Part shown: positions 10,188 through 22,014 of the stretch, piece by piece
Layout of the letters: each line of letters starts with the position of its first letter
How positions within the stretch are numbered: the first letter of the stretch is position 1
Assembly: GCF_043641665.1 (NCBI RefSeq)
Contig: NC_092183.1
Span: 23,160,501 to 23,224,500 of the forward strand
Source: Enoplosus armatus
Lineage: Eukaryota; Chordata; Actinopteri; Centrarchiformes; Enoplosidae
Length of the DNA: 64,000 bases
Reading direction: 5' to 3'
The notes under the pieces: model-generated
Database searches by the model: none
What the model was told of the DNA's origin: nothing
The model's input: the letters and a program-made list of their open reading frames with translations, nothing else
Translations under genes and position numbers: made by a program

Positions 10188-13144
10188 AGCCTCAAAATAA
10201 AGAGCAGGTAAAAAAAAAAAGTCTTTATCCCCGATGAGCTTTATTTTCTTGGTAAGCAGATGACAAAACACTGAAAGTGAAGATAAAAGACTTATACTCT
10301 ATAAATAAATAGAAAATTAATGAGATTCTAGGGATTATTCATTAAAGGACATACCCTCCACTGAAATCAATTGAGGAATAAATTAAAAAAACAAGAAGCT
10401 ACATTATTCTTTTTAAAAGCTTGTTGAACCTTTAAAAAAACATTTCTGCATAGATAGTCTTGTATTCAAAGTTTGTGTTCTACATCTGCAAGGATGTTAA
10501 AATACCCCCACCATTCAGTTCTGATATGCACCCATTCTTGACGAACAAACCTAAAGAATACATGGCTCAAAAATACTAGTTTCAAGATTATCTATGATCA
10601 TGTACACAGTGATTTAAGGTGATAAAGCATCTTACTCCATAACTCTTACATTGTAGTTTCTAAGAGAAGCTAAGTACGACATGGTAAGGGTTACATGGAA
10701 GCACATGGGGACTGTGTAATGGGGAGCTAGGCAATTTCGGATAGCCAGCATGTGCACACTGTGGACACTGAAACCAAATGTAGCATTTCTTTATCTCCTC
10801 AAACCCGCCATTTAGTCTTTAAGGAACCAAGGCGGGCAATCCAATCAAACCTCTATATACAGATGTGTCGGCACCCTAACTGCATCAAGGGCACACTGAG
10901 ACACCAATGCTCCTGCCACATTCAGATGTGACCGTGGGTTGCGTGTGACCACATAGTACATACGGTGAATGCTAATGTGTCCATGGCTACGCTGATGGAA
11001 CAACAATGTCATATGTGTAAATTCATGTGTTTGTTCACTTGTGTGCCAATATTGCCATTGACAGAGCTAAACAACTAGTAACAACAACCCATCCTTGGGC
11101 AACAAAAAAGGTGGATCCTATTCAAACTGCAGCCAATTAGATTTTCTAGGCAACTATCTGGAATACAGATGACTTCATCACTTTGTTAGATTCAAATTTA
11201 AAGTACCATTCTTCCCTAATCAAACAGATGAGACAATGTAGTGTGTAGCTATCATTTTCAACATTCTGCATTATTGAAGGGATCAACTGTGCAGATACAG
11301 CATGTTACAACGTTTAAAGTAATGCTAGAAATTATTCCATAACATAAAGACATACTGTATATTTTGACCTTTTGGATTTGTTACGGCTATTTTTATACAA
11401 GGTAGTGGCGAAAAAACGGCTAGGCCAACTGTTAACTAGCCCTGGTGCAAAATAACAGACAACATTTCAAAAACAGTTGCAATATTGCTGTTTAGCAAAG
11501 ACACCCCACAAAACAATGATTGCCTATTATCATCAAATGGTCCAAAGTGCTGTTCAGTTTTCACCTGTTGCACATACCTGTAACAGATGAAGTAGTTGTA
11601 GTAACGACAACATGTAGCACCAGTGAATGTTGGGGAAACTCACTTCCCTAGCACTCTATCCTTCAAAGTCTGAACTGGTAAAGCCAACATTTCTCTGCTT
11701 AAATACTCAATGCTTCAGGTTGGCAGAAGGTAAGAGTTGCAAGTTAGCTATGACTAACTTTTTCACATAGCAAACACAACCTTTTTTTTTTTTTAAGCTA
11801 ACGACTAGCTTTTTGGCTTTCTGTTGCAAGCTACTGTAACTTAGCTACATAATTAGGACTCACTGACTATATTCACCAGTACAATTAGACTGTAGAAATC
11901 AACCAGGAGCAGTAAACAAAAGGCCCAAACAGAAGAAAAGAGAAAATGACATGGTTAATAAATGGTACCACCTTCAGAATGGAAATCTAAGGAACCTCAA
12001 AAGAAAAACAGGAGTCTGTGCTTAAAACATTGCAACAAGTGAGGGCTGAGTGAATTTCATTCAGAGCCACCATCATTGCGTTCTATTCCGAAGATTTAAT
12101 TAACTCCAAAAGGGCAAAAAAAAGTTTATGCATAAACAGAGTGTAAATTATTAAAACTCAAATCATTATTGTGAAATGATACATCATGACTTATATATAT
12201 TTTATAGCAACAATTTGTATTGAAATTAATTTTCCCCAAATTATAGCTATATAACCAAAAATGCTTTTTAAATGTATTCTTTATTTCATTTTCACTCTTT
12301 AATGCCACTTTCCGTGACAGAGTTGTTGTCACCACCCCTGCCCCCTCAGCTTTCAGCCAATCACTGGCGAAGAAAGACTGAAATGAAAATGAACTCCAAT
12401 AAAATTGTTACTATGAAAATAAAAATGATGACATAACAATTGAGTTTTAACAAATCATTAAATTATGTCACAATTGAATCGGTCACATATATCTGACTAT
12501 ATTTATTTGTATCATAATCTTTTATTTATTTACATAATATTAGTTACTTAGGCATTCCATATATTCAGGCCCAACAAGTGTGATTTTAAGGGGTCAGATT
12601 GAGTGCTCTGCTCTCACCCCTGCAAAGACATTGTTCCTCCCCCGTGGCAGCTTCATTTAGTATCTGCTGAAATATTTGAACAGACACGTAGTAAGATGTG
12701 GAGATGAGTGCCAAACACGCAATAAAAAAACAAAACAAAAAACAAAAGCTGTGGAAATTTGACCTGAGGCATTGAGAAACCTGAAATAAGAGCAGAGTCT
12801 ACTAACAGACAAATAGCAAGCCAATGGGCTTTATGTGTGCAGATTTCCATTCTGAAGGGGTACTGGCTCAGATGAAGCTCAAGGGAATCCAGATGTTTTC
12901 CGAGGAAAAACAGACTGGGTGGCGCCAAATCTTCCTTACTCTAAACGACCCCATCCTCTCTACTCACTGTCAGGAGGATAGGACAGTAACCAGGCTGCCC
13001 CATGACTGGTTTCTAAAGTCATCACTGCATCTGAAGTTCTGTTAGTTAAAGTCAGCACTACAGGTAGGCAAGCTGATCTTAAATCTGTGTCTAAAGGCAA
13101 CTTCCATGTTGAGAAAGGATGGGGTTAACGGTTTTCTCTCTCTC
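10188..13144 (-). other. repeat-poor stretch, likely includes ptar1 3'UTR
   Basis: I recognise no gene and no clear transposon here. It follows directly downstream of the ptar1 stop codon. Minus-strand AATAAA hexamers occur at 12525-12530, 12521-12526, 12502-12507, 12280-12285 and 10240-10245. Any of these could be the poly(A) signal, and I cannot choose between them. The stretch is AT-rich, with a poly-T run at 11783-11795. Confidence 0.45.
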
Positions 13145-13532
13145 TCAAGGCTGCCGACCAATGACAGTGTCTAACCACTTCTTGTATGCCAGGGCGAAAC
13201 GTCTCTGCTCAGGGTTACAGCAGCTGTCCAGGATACCGCTCACAAAGCTGTGCTCAGAGGGCAGGGCTGGGGGCCCAGGCAGCAGGACGCCTCTCTTCAG
13301 CCGCTTGCTGTCACGTGGGTCTGGCAGGGACGCCCCGTCTACCTCCATAGCGTCGCTAGCATGCCTCTGTCCATTCACACTCTCCCCCCGGCCTGCACAG
13401 CTTTGAGCGCTGACCTTTGGCAGGCCTGGGCTGCTGTCGTTTAGGTGGACGGACTCGCTGCCTCCGTTGCTGCTGCTGCAGTGGTGCTGGTGTTCCCCCC
13501 TCCAGTGGTGCCACAAATATAAGACATGCCGC
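13145..13532 (-). CDS. ptar1: ptar1 exon 7 (last, to stop)
   Basis: Acceptor ttccag, 388 nt to TGA at 13147-13145. It encodes residues 375-503: RRHVLYLWHHW, a Ser/Gly-rich linker with NDSS, AMEVDG, a basic SKRLKRG, and the C-terminal helix region NPEQRRFALAYKKWLDTVI. The CHRRH-type joint with exon 6 supports the acceptor choice. Confidence 0.94.
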
Positions 13533-16500
13533 CTGGAAGGGGTGGAAACATACATCCGACATCTTATTATTGAAATGTACTGTGCAAATACACTACATGG
13601 CCAAAAATATAGTATGTGGGCACATCGTTTCCTGGATTGGTGTAAACTCCCTAGTTCCACAGTCACATATGTTGGTTTAATAGTGGGTGTCCACATACTT
13701 TACAATAAAGTTGGGGCTATTATGCCACTAGCATTCATATTACCCATTATCTTGGGGACATCAATAAAGTTTCATGTTATCGTCTAAAAGTGTCATCTAA
13801 TCACAATACTCCTAATTAAAGAGGAAGAGCAAGAGGACACAAGTCTCATCACTTCTCGTCTCCGAATATTAACGTTTGCAGAGCATATTGAGCGGCACAC
13901 TAACACATTTAACACACATTCCAAAAAGCTCTTTGCTGTCCCAAAGTAACCAGAATATTAGTATTTACCCAAAACCAAAAGGTTCCAGCTTGATGTGAAG
14001 CTCTTGACAGCTACTGTCACACCTGGGACATTCTTAGGTTAACTGTAAATGTGTCAGACATTGATTTAATGTGACCAATGAACAAAACTTTGAGCCAGAG
14101 TTACCTTCCTTACTGCTCCTGAAACAGTGATCTTCATTAGTTGAAATGCATTGGAGTTAAGAGTATGCAGCTTGTACAGCTGTGTACATCTTAAATACTA
14201 ATGGGAATAAAATACTGGCTCTAGGTTGCATTTTCTTTTACTGAAGTTGAAACTTCTAGATAGAACTGATTCATGCAGGCAGAACACACAGGAAGCTTCA
14301 GTGTACCTTCTTTAGTGGAAGAAGTATTCAGATATTTTCCTGAAGTGAAAGTTGCAATACAGATGTATCATTGGCTAAATGAACCCAAAAGTAGCAAGAG
14401 GAAAAGAGAAATAGCCCAATTTATGAATGTCTCATTATAGATTAGATTAGTTGCTTATTATTACTGAAGCATTAATATATAAGTAGAATTGTACTGTTGT
14501 AGCTGGTTGAGGTAGAGCTGATTTGAACTACTTTATATACTGTTCAAATCAAAAATACAGGAAAACCCCAATTATGTCTATGATCAATTCCTAACAAACC
14601 TTATTTTCTGGAAACAAGTGAACAAAGTCCATATAACATTTGAACCTCTTTCTATTTAAATAAAGTTGAAAAATTTCAATGCAAAGTTGATTTGCTGATG
14701 GATTTTTTTTCTCCACTTGGTTGTAGAAAGTAATTGTTAATAACGGCGGATCATGTGTTTTGTATGACAATACTCAAGTACAAGTTAGTACCTCAAAATT
14801 GTACTTGTGCTTAGTTACATTCCACCACTGCTTTTGGCAGATCTGGCAGACGCGAACAGTGAGATCTTACAAATGTGAAAGCCCACGACACCTTACAGCA
14901 CCAGCAAAGACGAGCAACAAACATACATGTCTTGGCAGCCTAATAACCTTTAAGGCTTTGTGGTCAGTATATTAACTAACATTCATTCAAGCTTAACTGC
15001 AGTGCTGTACATTCACCTATTTATGATATTTACAGTTTATTTGCAAACTATTTTGAGCAGTAGTCTCAAAATAAGTTGCAAAATGACAAATCTATTGTGT
15101 TATGTTCAGGTCTGTGGCCTTACCTGTGACTCCAGAGTGTCTCGTGTCCAGGGAAGGACTGGATCAGGTCTGAGCACAGCTCCATCTCCTGGCGGAAGAG
15201 CTGAAGGACTTTCGTGAAGCTGAGCTGCCTCTCCTCCTCACCCACCGCCTCTGCTTCCGACAGCTCCCCATTAGCCCGTGCGTGGCTGTGATGGTGGGGA
15301 CTGCTGCTGGGGACTGTGTTGGACCAGTGCTGGGGTGAACTGGTGGTGGGGGCAGTGGAAGCTGGAGTCTGAGAGAGCTCAGTGATCAGCTCTTTGAGCA
15401 GGAACTGGCGGTAGTGGAAGCCACTGTGGTCAGACACATGCATGGACACCCATAGGCGCATAGAGGACAGCTCATCATGGAAAACCTGCGAGGTAACATG
15501 GCAGTGAGCACAGAACAGAGCACGGAATTGTCATGTTGTCAGTGTAGCCAGATTCTAGGACTGCATTATGACTTTCACATTTACTACTCAACAACTCTAG
15601 CTTACTTCTATTTTATTTTTGTACAAATTTCTGTGATTGAGCTCCCATTTTTGACACTGGCACGCAGTCAAGACGTCATATAAGCTGCAATGATTGTGCT
15701 AAAAGTATACTATACCAAGTACACCATCGGATAGAAACAGAATAGTCCAACATTATGTTTCTGCTTTTCAGAAAGATTGATAAATAAAACCTCCACACAG
15801 AACACAAGGCTGGTGGTAGAGAGCTAAACTGCATATGGAGGAGACGTCATGGGATTTCTTTATTAGAATACATAACACCACCACCACCAACTACTGCATC
15901 CAAAAAAGGCGAAGAAAATCTTTGTTAAAATCTTTTCTAACACAGACTGTCTCAACAACAACTGAACATTTTAAAGCACCACAAAGCCACCATTAATGGC
16001 CAAGATACTCCATTGGACTGAAACATATTTTTAAAAAGTACGCATGTTGTTTCATCCACACCATGTGTGGCACAGCCAGTTTTACCACACATACAGAATT
16101 TGGATGGGATGGATGGGATTAATTCATAAACAGGACCGTAGTAAAGAAGAGCTATGCTCACCGCAGGGTTGTGTCCTTGCATTTTTATTGTGTATACAGA
16201 TGACTGTCGTAGTAAATGTAAAAGTCTTTTATTGAAAGTATTTTAACTTTTTCATTGTCAAAACAACAAGAACCAATTGCAAGGTGTTGTTAACCTCAGA
16301 ACTAAAAAGACTGGCAAAACACAAAGATCCCTTATAGAGCTTAAAACAGAAGAATACCTAAAAAATGAAAAAAATAAAATTATCAATGACCCCAATCATG
16401 TCCTGTATAGCTATTTTAAGCTAATGCCCTGATGAATGAGTATTGTATGTATGTAAAACAAATAGGACATTTTGTTATATGCGTGTAAATGAATGCTCCT

Positions 16501-17403
16501 TGATAACTTTACTCTCCCAGATTGATTGGCAGCCTAAAAAGTGTAAAATTATAGCAATGTTTTGTAACAGACAATATACTCCCCAGGTCATCAGAGCAGT
16601 TATATGAAGGCAGCCTACCCTATAACCTTGATAGAGATCTGACCCACCCTGACTCTCTTAACCTTTTTTTTCTTTGAACACACAAGACTTGTAGTTAGGA
16701 TGCTGTGTCAGTATCAAATGGTAAGAAAACACTGTTAAGTTCTGCCAGAACACCCACAGAAAGTGTGCAGAGCTGATTAAATTCAGTATCAACAATGAGC
16801 TGTTTTTTGCATTTATGGCCTAAAATGTATATCATGGTATAATTTGAAGCACGGACGGTAACGGTATATATCACAGCATATTTGTTTTTCTTAAAATTTC
16901 AATATAAATGGACATATATCATATAGTATATCTGCAGTCTGATGAGGTATGAGATATATTTCTCTATAAGGAACCATCCCATACATAAATCTGATATATA
17001 ACAAAATATGTTAACTACATGGAAGTTCCTAGTATTTCACTTAACAAACTGTACATTGGAACACTTGCTTGTCTGTATACTGTGTATAGGGCACAAGTTG
17101 TTTTTTTTTTTTATATAAATGGTGGTATTTTAAAAGCAATAGGACAATAAATCCCTTTAAAAATAAATACATAAATAAATGCATCCCTTCCTCATCCTAC
17201 CTTGACGTTGCCCATGGCCATGTGCTGCAGCACCCAGATGCGGTGGGACCAGGCGTTGTAGTTGCTAGGATAGCGGCAGGCAGCATCAGAGCACACCTTC
17301 ATCTCTTGGTGGAGTGTCCTGGCCAGACGGTCACTGAGCTGCTGGCTCCTCTCTGCATCAGCCTGCTCCGCTTCACCCTGCTGCTGCTGCTGTTGCTGTT
17401 GCT

Positions 17404-17479
<76 letters not shown>

Positions 17480-20400
17480 CCTGCCGCGGCCCACAGCAGA
17501 GAACTGACGCAGGATCTGCTGCAGCACCCAGCGACTGCAGGGAGACAACAACTGCCCGGGTTAGATAACTCCATTAACCTGGTGTACGGTTACTGCTGAA
17601 CCACTTTTTACAAGACAATCAAGTATTATTGCACAAATATTGCCGATTGGTCAAACACAAAACTGGGGGGCTGCTACAACTTGTGTACAGCTTCATTCAC
17701 CAAATACAGCTAGAATAGAATAGTGATGAGTGGTGGACATTTCTTGTAAAGTTTATTAAAAACTGAAAAAAGATTTTACGAATGACAGCAGGACTTTTTG
17801 CCTAATCTTCAGATGTGGCTGAATTGCAAACAGGCGCAAAATGGACTAGTTTAGTTCCAGAGATTAGTTCCTATGGCTCCATAGTTCCTGGAAGCATCCC
17901 ACCATAACATTCTAGTCACTGTTGTATGTGGAGTGACAATGACAACGTTTAGAGAAGAACAGGGCGCCCTGCAGCAAAGTGTTACCGGTGTATCCATGTC
18001 TCCGGGCTCTTGGGGAATTTGGTGAGGGCCAGCTTGCCCAGGTAGAGGTCCTTCTCTGGGTTGAGAACTCCGCACTGCAGTAGCTCCTTCCTGCAACAAC
18101 AGCCATGCATTACAGCATCTTATTAGATAAAACAGATGTTAACAAAGTTTTCCTTTGGGGACATAATTTGCAGTTGAAAAAAAGGGTAATAAATGGCAAT
18201 ATATGTTGTTATCACAATACACAGCATATTGCAAAATGTTTAGAATCCCAATATCATTGTATTGAGACTTAAGTATCGGGATAATATCCTTTCGTGGGGC
18301 CTCTGGTGATCCCAGATTCCATGGCTAGTATTGGGTCATCGTTTTTGTAGAGATGTTGGACACTCCAGAGCACAGACTATGAACAGCTGACATTCAATAT
18401 TCAAATATTCTGTAGTTGTGTTGCAGTGGGATGCCGTGACTGGGTGTATCTGTACTGTACCTGACATTCCACGCAGTGGTGAAGTCCGGGTTAAGCAGCA
18501 ACAGAGTGCAGGTGATATCCACTAAAGCTGAGGGACACACAAACATCAACTGTCAGCTTCTCGGACTTCCCGACTACTCGATTAATCAATTATTCCACCA
18601 AAAGAAAATTAGTAGCCAACTATTTTGATAATCGATAAATTGTTTCAATAATTTTTCAAGCAAAAATGTAAAATGTTTGCTGGTTCAAGCTTTTCAGTAC
18701 GATTTTCAGTAAATGAAGAGTCTGGGTTTTGGACTGTTGGTTGGACAAAAGAAGCAATTTGAAGGCGTCACTTTGCTCTCTGGGAAATTTTTCCCATTTT
18801 TTAAACATTTTATGGACTAAAAGATTCATAGATTAATCGCGACAATAATCGATAATGAAAACAATCGTTGGTTTCAGCCGTGTTGCTTATAATATATTGT
18901 AAAATTATGTAGCCATCAATGCTGTTACCCTGTGCTGTACTGTGTAAAATAAATACATAAATGATCTCACTTATATAGTGCTTTTCAACCTGCTAAGTCT
19001 CATTCACCCATTCACACACCGATGGCAACCAAGTTGCCATGCAAGGTGCTGGCCTCCATCGGGAGCAACTTAGGGTTCAGTGTCTTGCTCAAGGACGCTT
19101 CGACACGACAGGGGGCGCTGGGAATCGAACAACAAAAACAGAACAACAAACACAGAAAAGCCTGCTTGGCTTTGAACGTGCACAAGTTCGAATCTGCAGC
19201 TCCTTGGCTAATGATTTGGATCATTGACTTAAGGACCATTTTTGGAAAACACTGACACAACTCATTTAGCCAATAGCAGAAAGATGTGGCACAGTCTGTC
19301 ACAGCCTACCTCTACCTGCCTGTGACGGCTACCTCACTGAATTGCTGCAGCTCGCACGCGTGTTCATTATACATTATATTTGGTTTAGACAGAAAAAGGT
19401 TAAGCTTTAAGGTTGTGCTCAATTATAAGTGTTGAGTTCTTTTTTTTTTCTAGATTTTTGTCATGTCTGTGACATATTCTACAGATATAGACATTGAAAC
19501 TGTACTGAAAGGTGTAATGTTGCTGGTATGATGTAAATATGACTATCAATAGATCATTTTCATTTTGACACTTTGTACAGATGTGCAAGTAAATAAACTA
19601 TCACAGAATAAAACATAATATTTACTCATCTGCCTGTAACCTCCAGGAAGGGTTTTGTTGATTGAGTTACCTTCCCTGTCCAGCCAGTGTTTGCGCTGGC
19701 GGTAGAGCAGCAGCTTGTTATGGACATATGGCAGCAGGAACTTGACACACCAGCTCTCAACGCCCAGCTTGTTCTCCACCAACACAATGGGACTGCGGTT
19801 GTAGCGGGCCTCTGGACACGGGATCACGCCAATCTCGTCACTGAGGGAGCAGACACTGAGAATGAGGGCTGAGGGGGGGTTTTCACTTGTGGTATGTGGA
19901 CATGGAAGAATTGCTCTGAAAACACACCGTGTGACTTCTCTTGTGGCATCAAGCCACACTCTCAGGAATATCATGAAAGACCTTTTTCTCGGAAAATAAA
20001 CGGCTCTCTGTCTTTGCTCCTAAGCCATTTCAACAAGGCTCTGTGCTCCAGACTATAGCTTGACTTGTTCAGGGTAACATTAAATCAGTCACCGCCTAGC
20101 TTCGTCTCCTTGGGACTCGCGTTTTCCACGATCTTAAAGTTTCATGTGGCACATGATGTCACAATGTGTGAGATGGGTCTCATATAATCTTGGTCACATA
20201 ATCTGTCAGACTGTATGGTATTAACTTTGAGGTATATCAAGAGAATCTTAGCATCCCGATGAAAACCAATAAATAAGTATACGCAAGCAGAAACATGTCA
20301 TCAACTTGCATCATCTGCAGCAAAATGTGGCAAAAAACAAGCTTCAGCCGTAGCATTTTTTTTTTACAAGTCAAAGTGGCATCTACTTTGATATGCCTGA

Positions 20401-21765
20401 TCAGAGAAAGGAGACAATGCATCCTGTATTGCTGAATCATGAGGGTAATGGCTACTAAGATCAGAAGACAAATCAGTTCAGTGAGCGCATTAAAGTGGCA
20501 TATTTCACATTGTCATGTGGCTGCTGTGGCTTTTAGATGGCCAGACGGATTTCAGGCGTGTGCTCTGCTCCAGGATTTTGAAGAGCAGCATGCTTGGCAC
20601 CCTTAAGTTGTTAGGTCCGTCCTTACAAACATGTTGCATGAACAAGTATTGTTCCAAAACACAGAACTTTAGAATATTTCTAGATTTCTATTTCTTTGAC
20701 TACTTGACTCAGGTTTAGCGTCAATGAAGTCTTGGAACAAGCAAATAGAGAAAACATAATCAGTTGCCAGTTTATTGTTAGATCCACATAGTTAAGTCCA
20801 ATAACACGTCCAATAGATCAGCCCTTGAGAAGTCTAATTTACCTTCATGTAACTTAAGATGTCCCTAAATTTAAAGAAATATCCATTCTTCCATGTTATT
20901 TGGTCATACACACTTTCATGACCCTTCGCTGTCCACAGTGCATTTGTTTTAGTTTTAAAATTGTAGGTAGCATTAATATGTAATCACTGACATAGTAAAT
21001 TCTGCTTTTGCTTCATGTTACACTGGATTTTAAGTATAATAATTATGTATATTTCATAATACTGATGAGAGCTTTTTGACACTAGCTTAAAGTAACGTTA
21101 CTGCTTAATTTGTTACTTGTATTATAAATAGATGAACAGCTAATAACGTCAGCTCGTGAAAGCATAGCATTGGCTAACCCTGACAGCCTGACGTCGGTGC
21201 ACCTCTACTACAGAGACTGAGGCAGCCCCCATAACACGGGAGCCTGGGGAAATGGTAGCTAACGACATTTCAAATGAAAACACGTTAGACACATTAATTG
21301 CTACATTAATTAATCACACCATTAACGTTACTGAGCTAACGTTAACGTGACTGGCCCGTGCAGAGCGTGACACAGTTTTGATTACCACGTCAAAGGGTGA
21401 ACTCTTACCGTTTACTGTTTTGTTAGATGGCAAGTAAATAGTATCCTCGGAGGTGTTGCTAGAAAAAAAATCCTCTAACTTAGCTATTTAACCTAACAAA
21501 CAGCTAGCTAAGCTAGCTGGCTAAACTGTCAACTTTCCCTGGACCGCTCTGATTCCAGGTAATAGCCCAAGCCCAAACAGTTGAAAAGCTAGTACAAGCT
21601 AATAATTGGCTTAGGGTTCAGTGGACGTGACAGATCGTGCTCCAGTCTGTCTGGCATGTCCGCAGTCAACAATACTTACATATTGGGGTTCCTCTTGAAG
21701 GCGTTGGTGATGTCTTTGACAACTCTCTGGACCAAAACGTCCACCTCCTCCTCCGACTCCGCCAT
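13145..21765 (-). CDS. ptar1: ptar1, protein prenyltransferase alpha subunit repeat-containing 1
   Basis: Seven coding exons (21765-21680, 19840-19671, 18527-18461, 18090-17986, 17534-17201, 15485-15124, 13532-13145) join in frame, all with GT-AG borders, to 1512 nt and 503 residues. The start MAESEEEVDVLVQRVVKDIT and blocks such as IPCPEARYNRSPIVLVENKL, LNPDFTTAWNVR, KFPKSPETWIHRRWVLQQ, YPSNYNAWSHRIWVLQH and MHVSDHSGFHYRQFLL follow vertebrate PTAR1. These are PPTA-type helical repeats like those of farnesyl/geranylgeranyl transferase alpha subunits. In mammals PTAR1 acts as the alpha-like subunit with RABGGTB in a third geranylgeranyltransferase; that is literature knowledge, not visible here. 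The protein is about 100 residues longer than human because of a Q33 tract (residues 163-195) and Ser/Thr/Pro/His-rich inserts in exons 6 and 7. The tail carries AMEVDG and a basic KRLKR. There is no signal peptide or membrane segment. Confidence 0.95.
13591..13701. mobile_element. Tc1-like terminal remnant
   Basis: Begins TA + CACTACATGGCC and continues to GTATGTGG. It ends GTGTCCACATACTTT, which is the inverted counterpart of the beginning. It is a ~110-bp deletion relic in ptar1 intron 6, ending 58 bp upstream of the exon 7 acceptor. Confidence 0.55.
14314..14830. mobile_element. MITE of the common fish AGTGGTGGAA type
   Basis: The left end is AGTGGAAGAAGTATTCAG. The right end, inverted, is CAGTGGTGGAATGTAACTAA followed by GCACAAGTACAA. 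Such hAT-like non-autonomous elements with AAGTA/TACTT-rich ends are frequent in percomorph genomes. It lies in ptar1 intron 6. Confidence 0.55.
15124..15485 (-). CDS. ptar1: ptar1 exon 6
   Basis: Acceptor tcgcag, 362 nt, donor CAG/gtaagg. It encodes residues 255-374: VFHDELSSMRLWVSMHVSDH then SGFHYRQFLLKELI. A Ser/Thr/Pro/His-rich insert follows (about residues 288-325), then EMELCSDLIQSFPGHETLWS. The insert is low complexity and longer than in human. Confidence 0.94.
15486..17200 (-). other. ptar1 intron 5
   Basis: 1.7 kb of AT-rich intron with a poly-T/A run at 17100-17112. No gene or clear transposon was recognised. Confidence 0.7.
17201..17534 (-). CDS. ptar1: ptar1 exon 5, contains poly-Q
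   Basis: Acceptor ctgcag, 334 nt, donor AAG/gtagga. It encodes residues 143-254: RRWVLQQILRQFSAVGRGRK, 33 glutamines (163-195), an acidic/Gln-rich linker, then YPSNYNAWSHRIWVLQHMAM. The poly-Q falls in the loop between two helices, where human PTAR1 has a short non-repetitive linker. Confidence 0.94.
17378..17476 (-). repeat. CAG/CAA tract coding 33 glutamines
   Basis: On the coding strand the order is 20 uninterrupted CAG, then CAA CAA CAG CAA CAG CAA CAG CAA, then 5 CAG. The length was cross-checked against the codon count of exon 5 (19 + 33 + 59 = 111 full codons). Shadow frames over it give poly-Leu and poly-Ser ORFs that are not real. Confidence 0.95.
17986..18090 (-). CDS. ptar1: ptar1 exon 4
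   Basis: Acceptor ttgcag, 105 nt, donor CCG/gtaaca. It encodes residues 108-142, RKELLQCGVLNPEKDLYLG then KLALTKFPKSPETWIH. It ends inside the conserved HRRW motif, which is completed by exon 5. Confidence 0.94.
18140..18890. repeat. old DNA repeats in ptar1 introns 2 and 3
   Basis: 18140-18310 (ends near ATATCCTTTCGTGGGGCC) and 18565-18890 (TACTCGATTAATCAATTATT to a stretch reading ATTAATCGCGACAATAATCG) look like two widespread fish repeats, the second with weakly inverted ATTAATCGA-type ends. Exon 3 (18461-18527) lies between them and is not part of either. Confidence 0.45.
18461..18527 (-). CDS. ptar1: ptar1 exon 3
   Basis: Acceptor cctcag, 67 nt, donor CAG/gtacag. It encodes residues 86-107, ALVDITCTLLLLNPDF and TTAWNV, part of a PPTA repeat (N-x-x-W signature). 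Confidence 0.94.
18961..19130 (-). mobile_element. SINE, 5'-truncated copy
   Basis: Same family as 200-496. It keeps the tail, the CCATCGGGAGCAACTTAGGG body and half of the B box, then stops at 19130. It lies in ptar1 intron 2. Confidence 0.7.
19460..19562. repeat. dispersed ~105-bp repeat, copy 2
   Basis: Matches 1021-1124 in the same orientation with few differences (ATGTCTGTGACATATTCTAC start; later TTGCTGGTATGATGTAAAT). It lies in ptar1 intron 2, about 110 bp downstream of exon 2 in the gene's direction. Confidence 0.6.
19671..19840 (-). CDS. ptar1: ptar1 exon 2
   Basis: Acceptor ccctcag, 170 nt, donor AAG/gtaact. It encodes IDEIGLIP-type sequence (here DEIGVIPCPEARYNRS), then a block ending in WCVKFLLPYVHNKLLLYRQR, residues 29-85. 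Entry is phase 2 and exit is phase 1. Confidence 0.95.
19841..21679 (-). other. ptar1 intron 1
   Basis: 1.84 kb. No transposon or gene recognised. CpG density rises towards exon 1 (from about 21170), consistent with the edge of a promoter-associated region. Confidence 0.7.
21680..21765 (-). CDS. ptar1: ptar1 exon 1 (coding part)
   Basis: Start ATG at 21765, then 28 codons plus AT, ending at donor AT/gtaagt. It encodes the N-terminus MAESEEEVDVLVQRVVKDIT and NAFKRNPN. The start is chosen because it is the first ATG giving the conserved PTAR1 N-terminus. An ATG further upstream in another frame leads nowhere. Confidence 0.93.
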
Positions 21766-21845
21766 TTTTGTGCCACCTTATGACGTCACGTTGAGCAAGA
21801 ACTTTTTCCGGGTAAAAAACCCCCCACAATAATACGGAAGCCCAG
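21766..21845 (-). promoter_or_regulatory. ptar1 proximal promoter/5'UTR with CRE and ETS-like sites
   Basis: A perfect palindromic CRE, TGACGTCA, lies at 21781-21788, 16 bp upstream of the start codon. Two GGAA cores in ETS context follow: CCGGAAA (minus strand, 21805-21812) and CGGAAG (plus strand, 21835-21840). There is no TATA box. This is the pattern of a TATA-less housekeeping promoter. The transcription start is not visible. Confidence 0.55.
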
Positions 21846-21920
21846 AGAGGCCATAGGCGAAGTTCCTCCCAAAGCTCGTTGGAAAGCTATAACACTTTGA
21901 GAAATACTCAACATTTTATG

Positions 21921-21922
21921 TG

Positions 21923-21956
<34 letters not shown>

Positions 21957-21969
21957 ATATATACAAATA

Positions 21970-22012
<43 letters not shown>
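21921..22012. repeat. (TA)n microsatellite
   Basis: 92 bp of TA with scattered TG/CA units. It sits directly at the 5' edge of a LINE fragment. Confidence 0.95.

Positions 22013-22014
<2 letters not shown>

Noticed and set aside
17222..17599. Plus-strand ORF with a 30-plus leucine run, and a minus-strand poly-serine ORF
   Set aside because: Both are shadow frames of the CAG/CAA tract in ptar1 exon 5. The glutamine frame is the one that splices and matches PTAR1.
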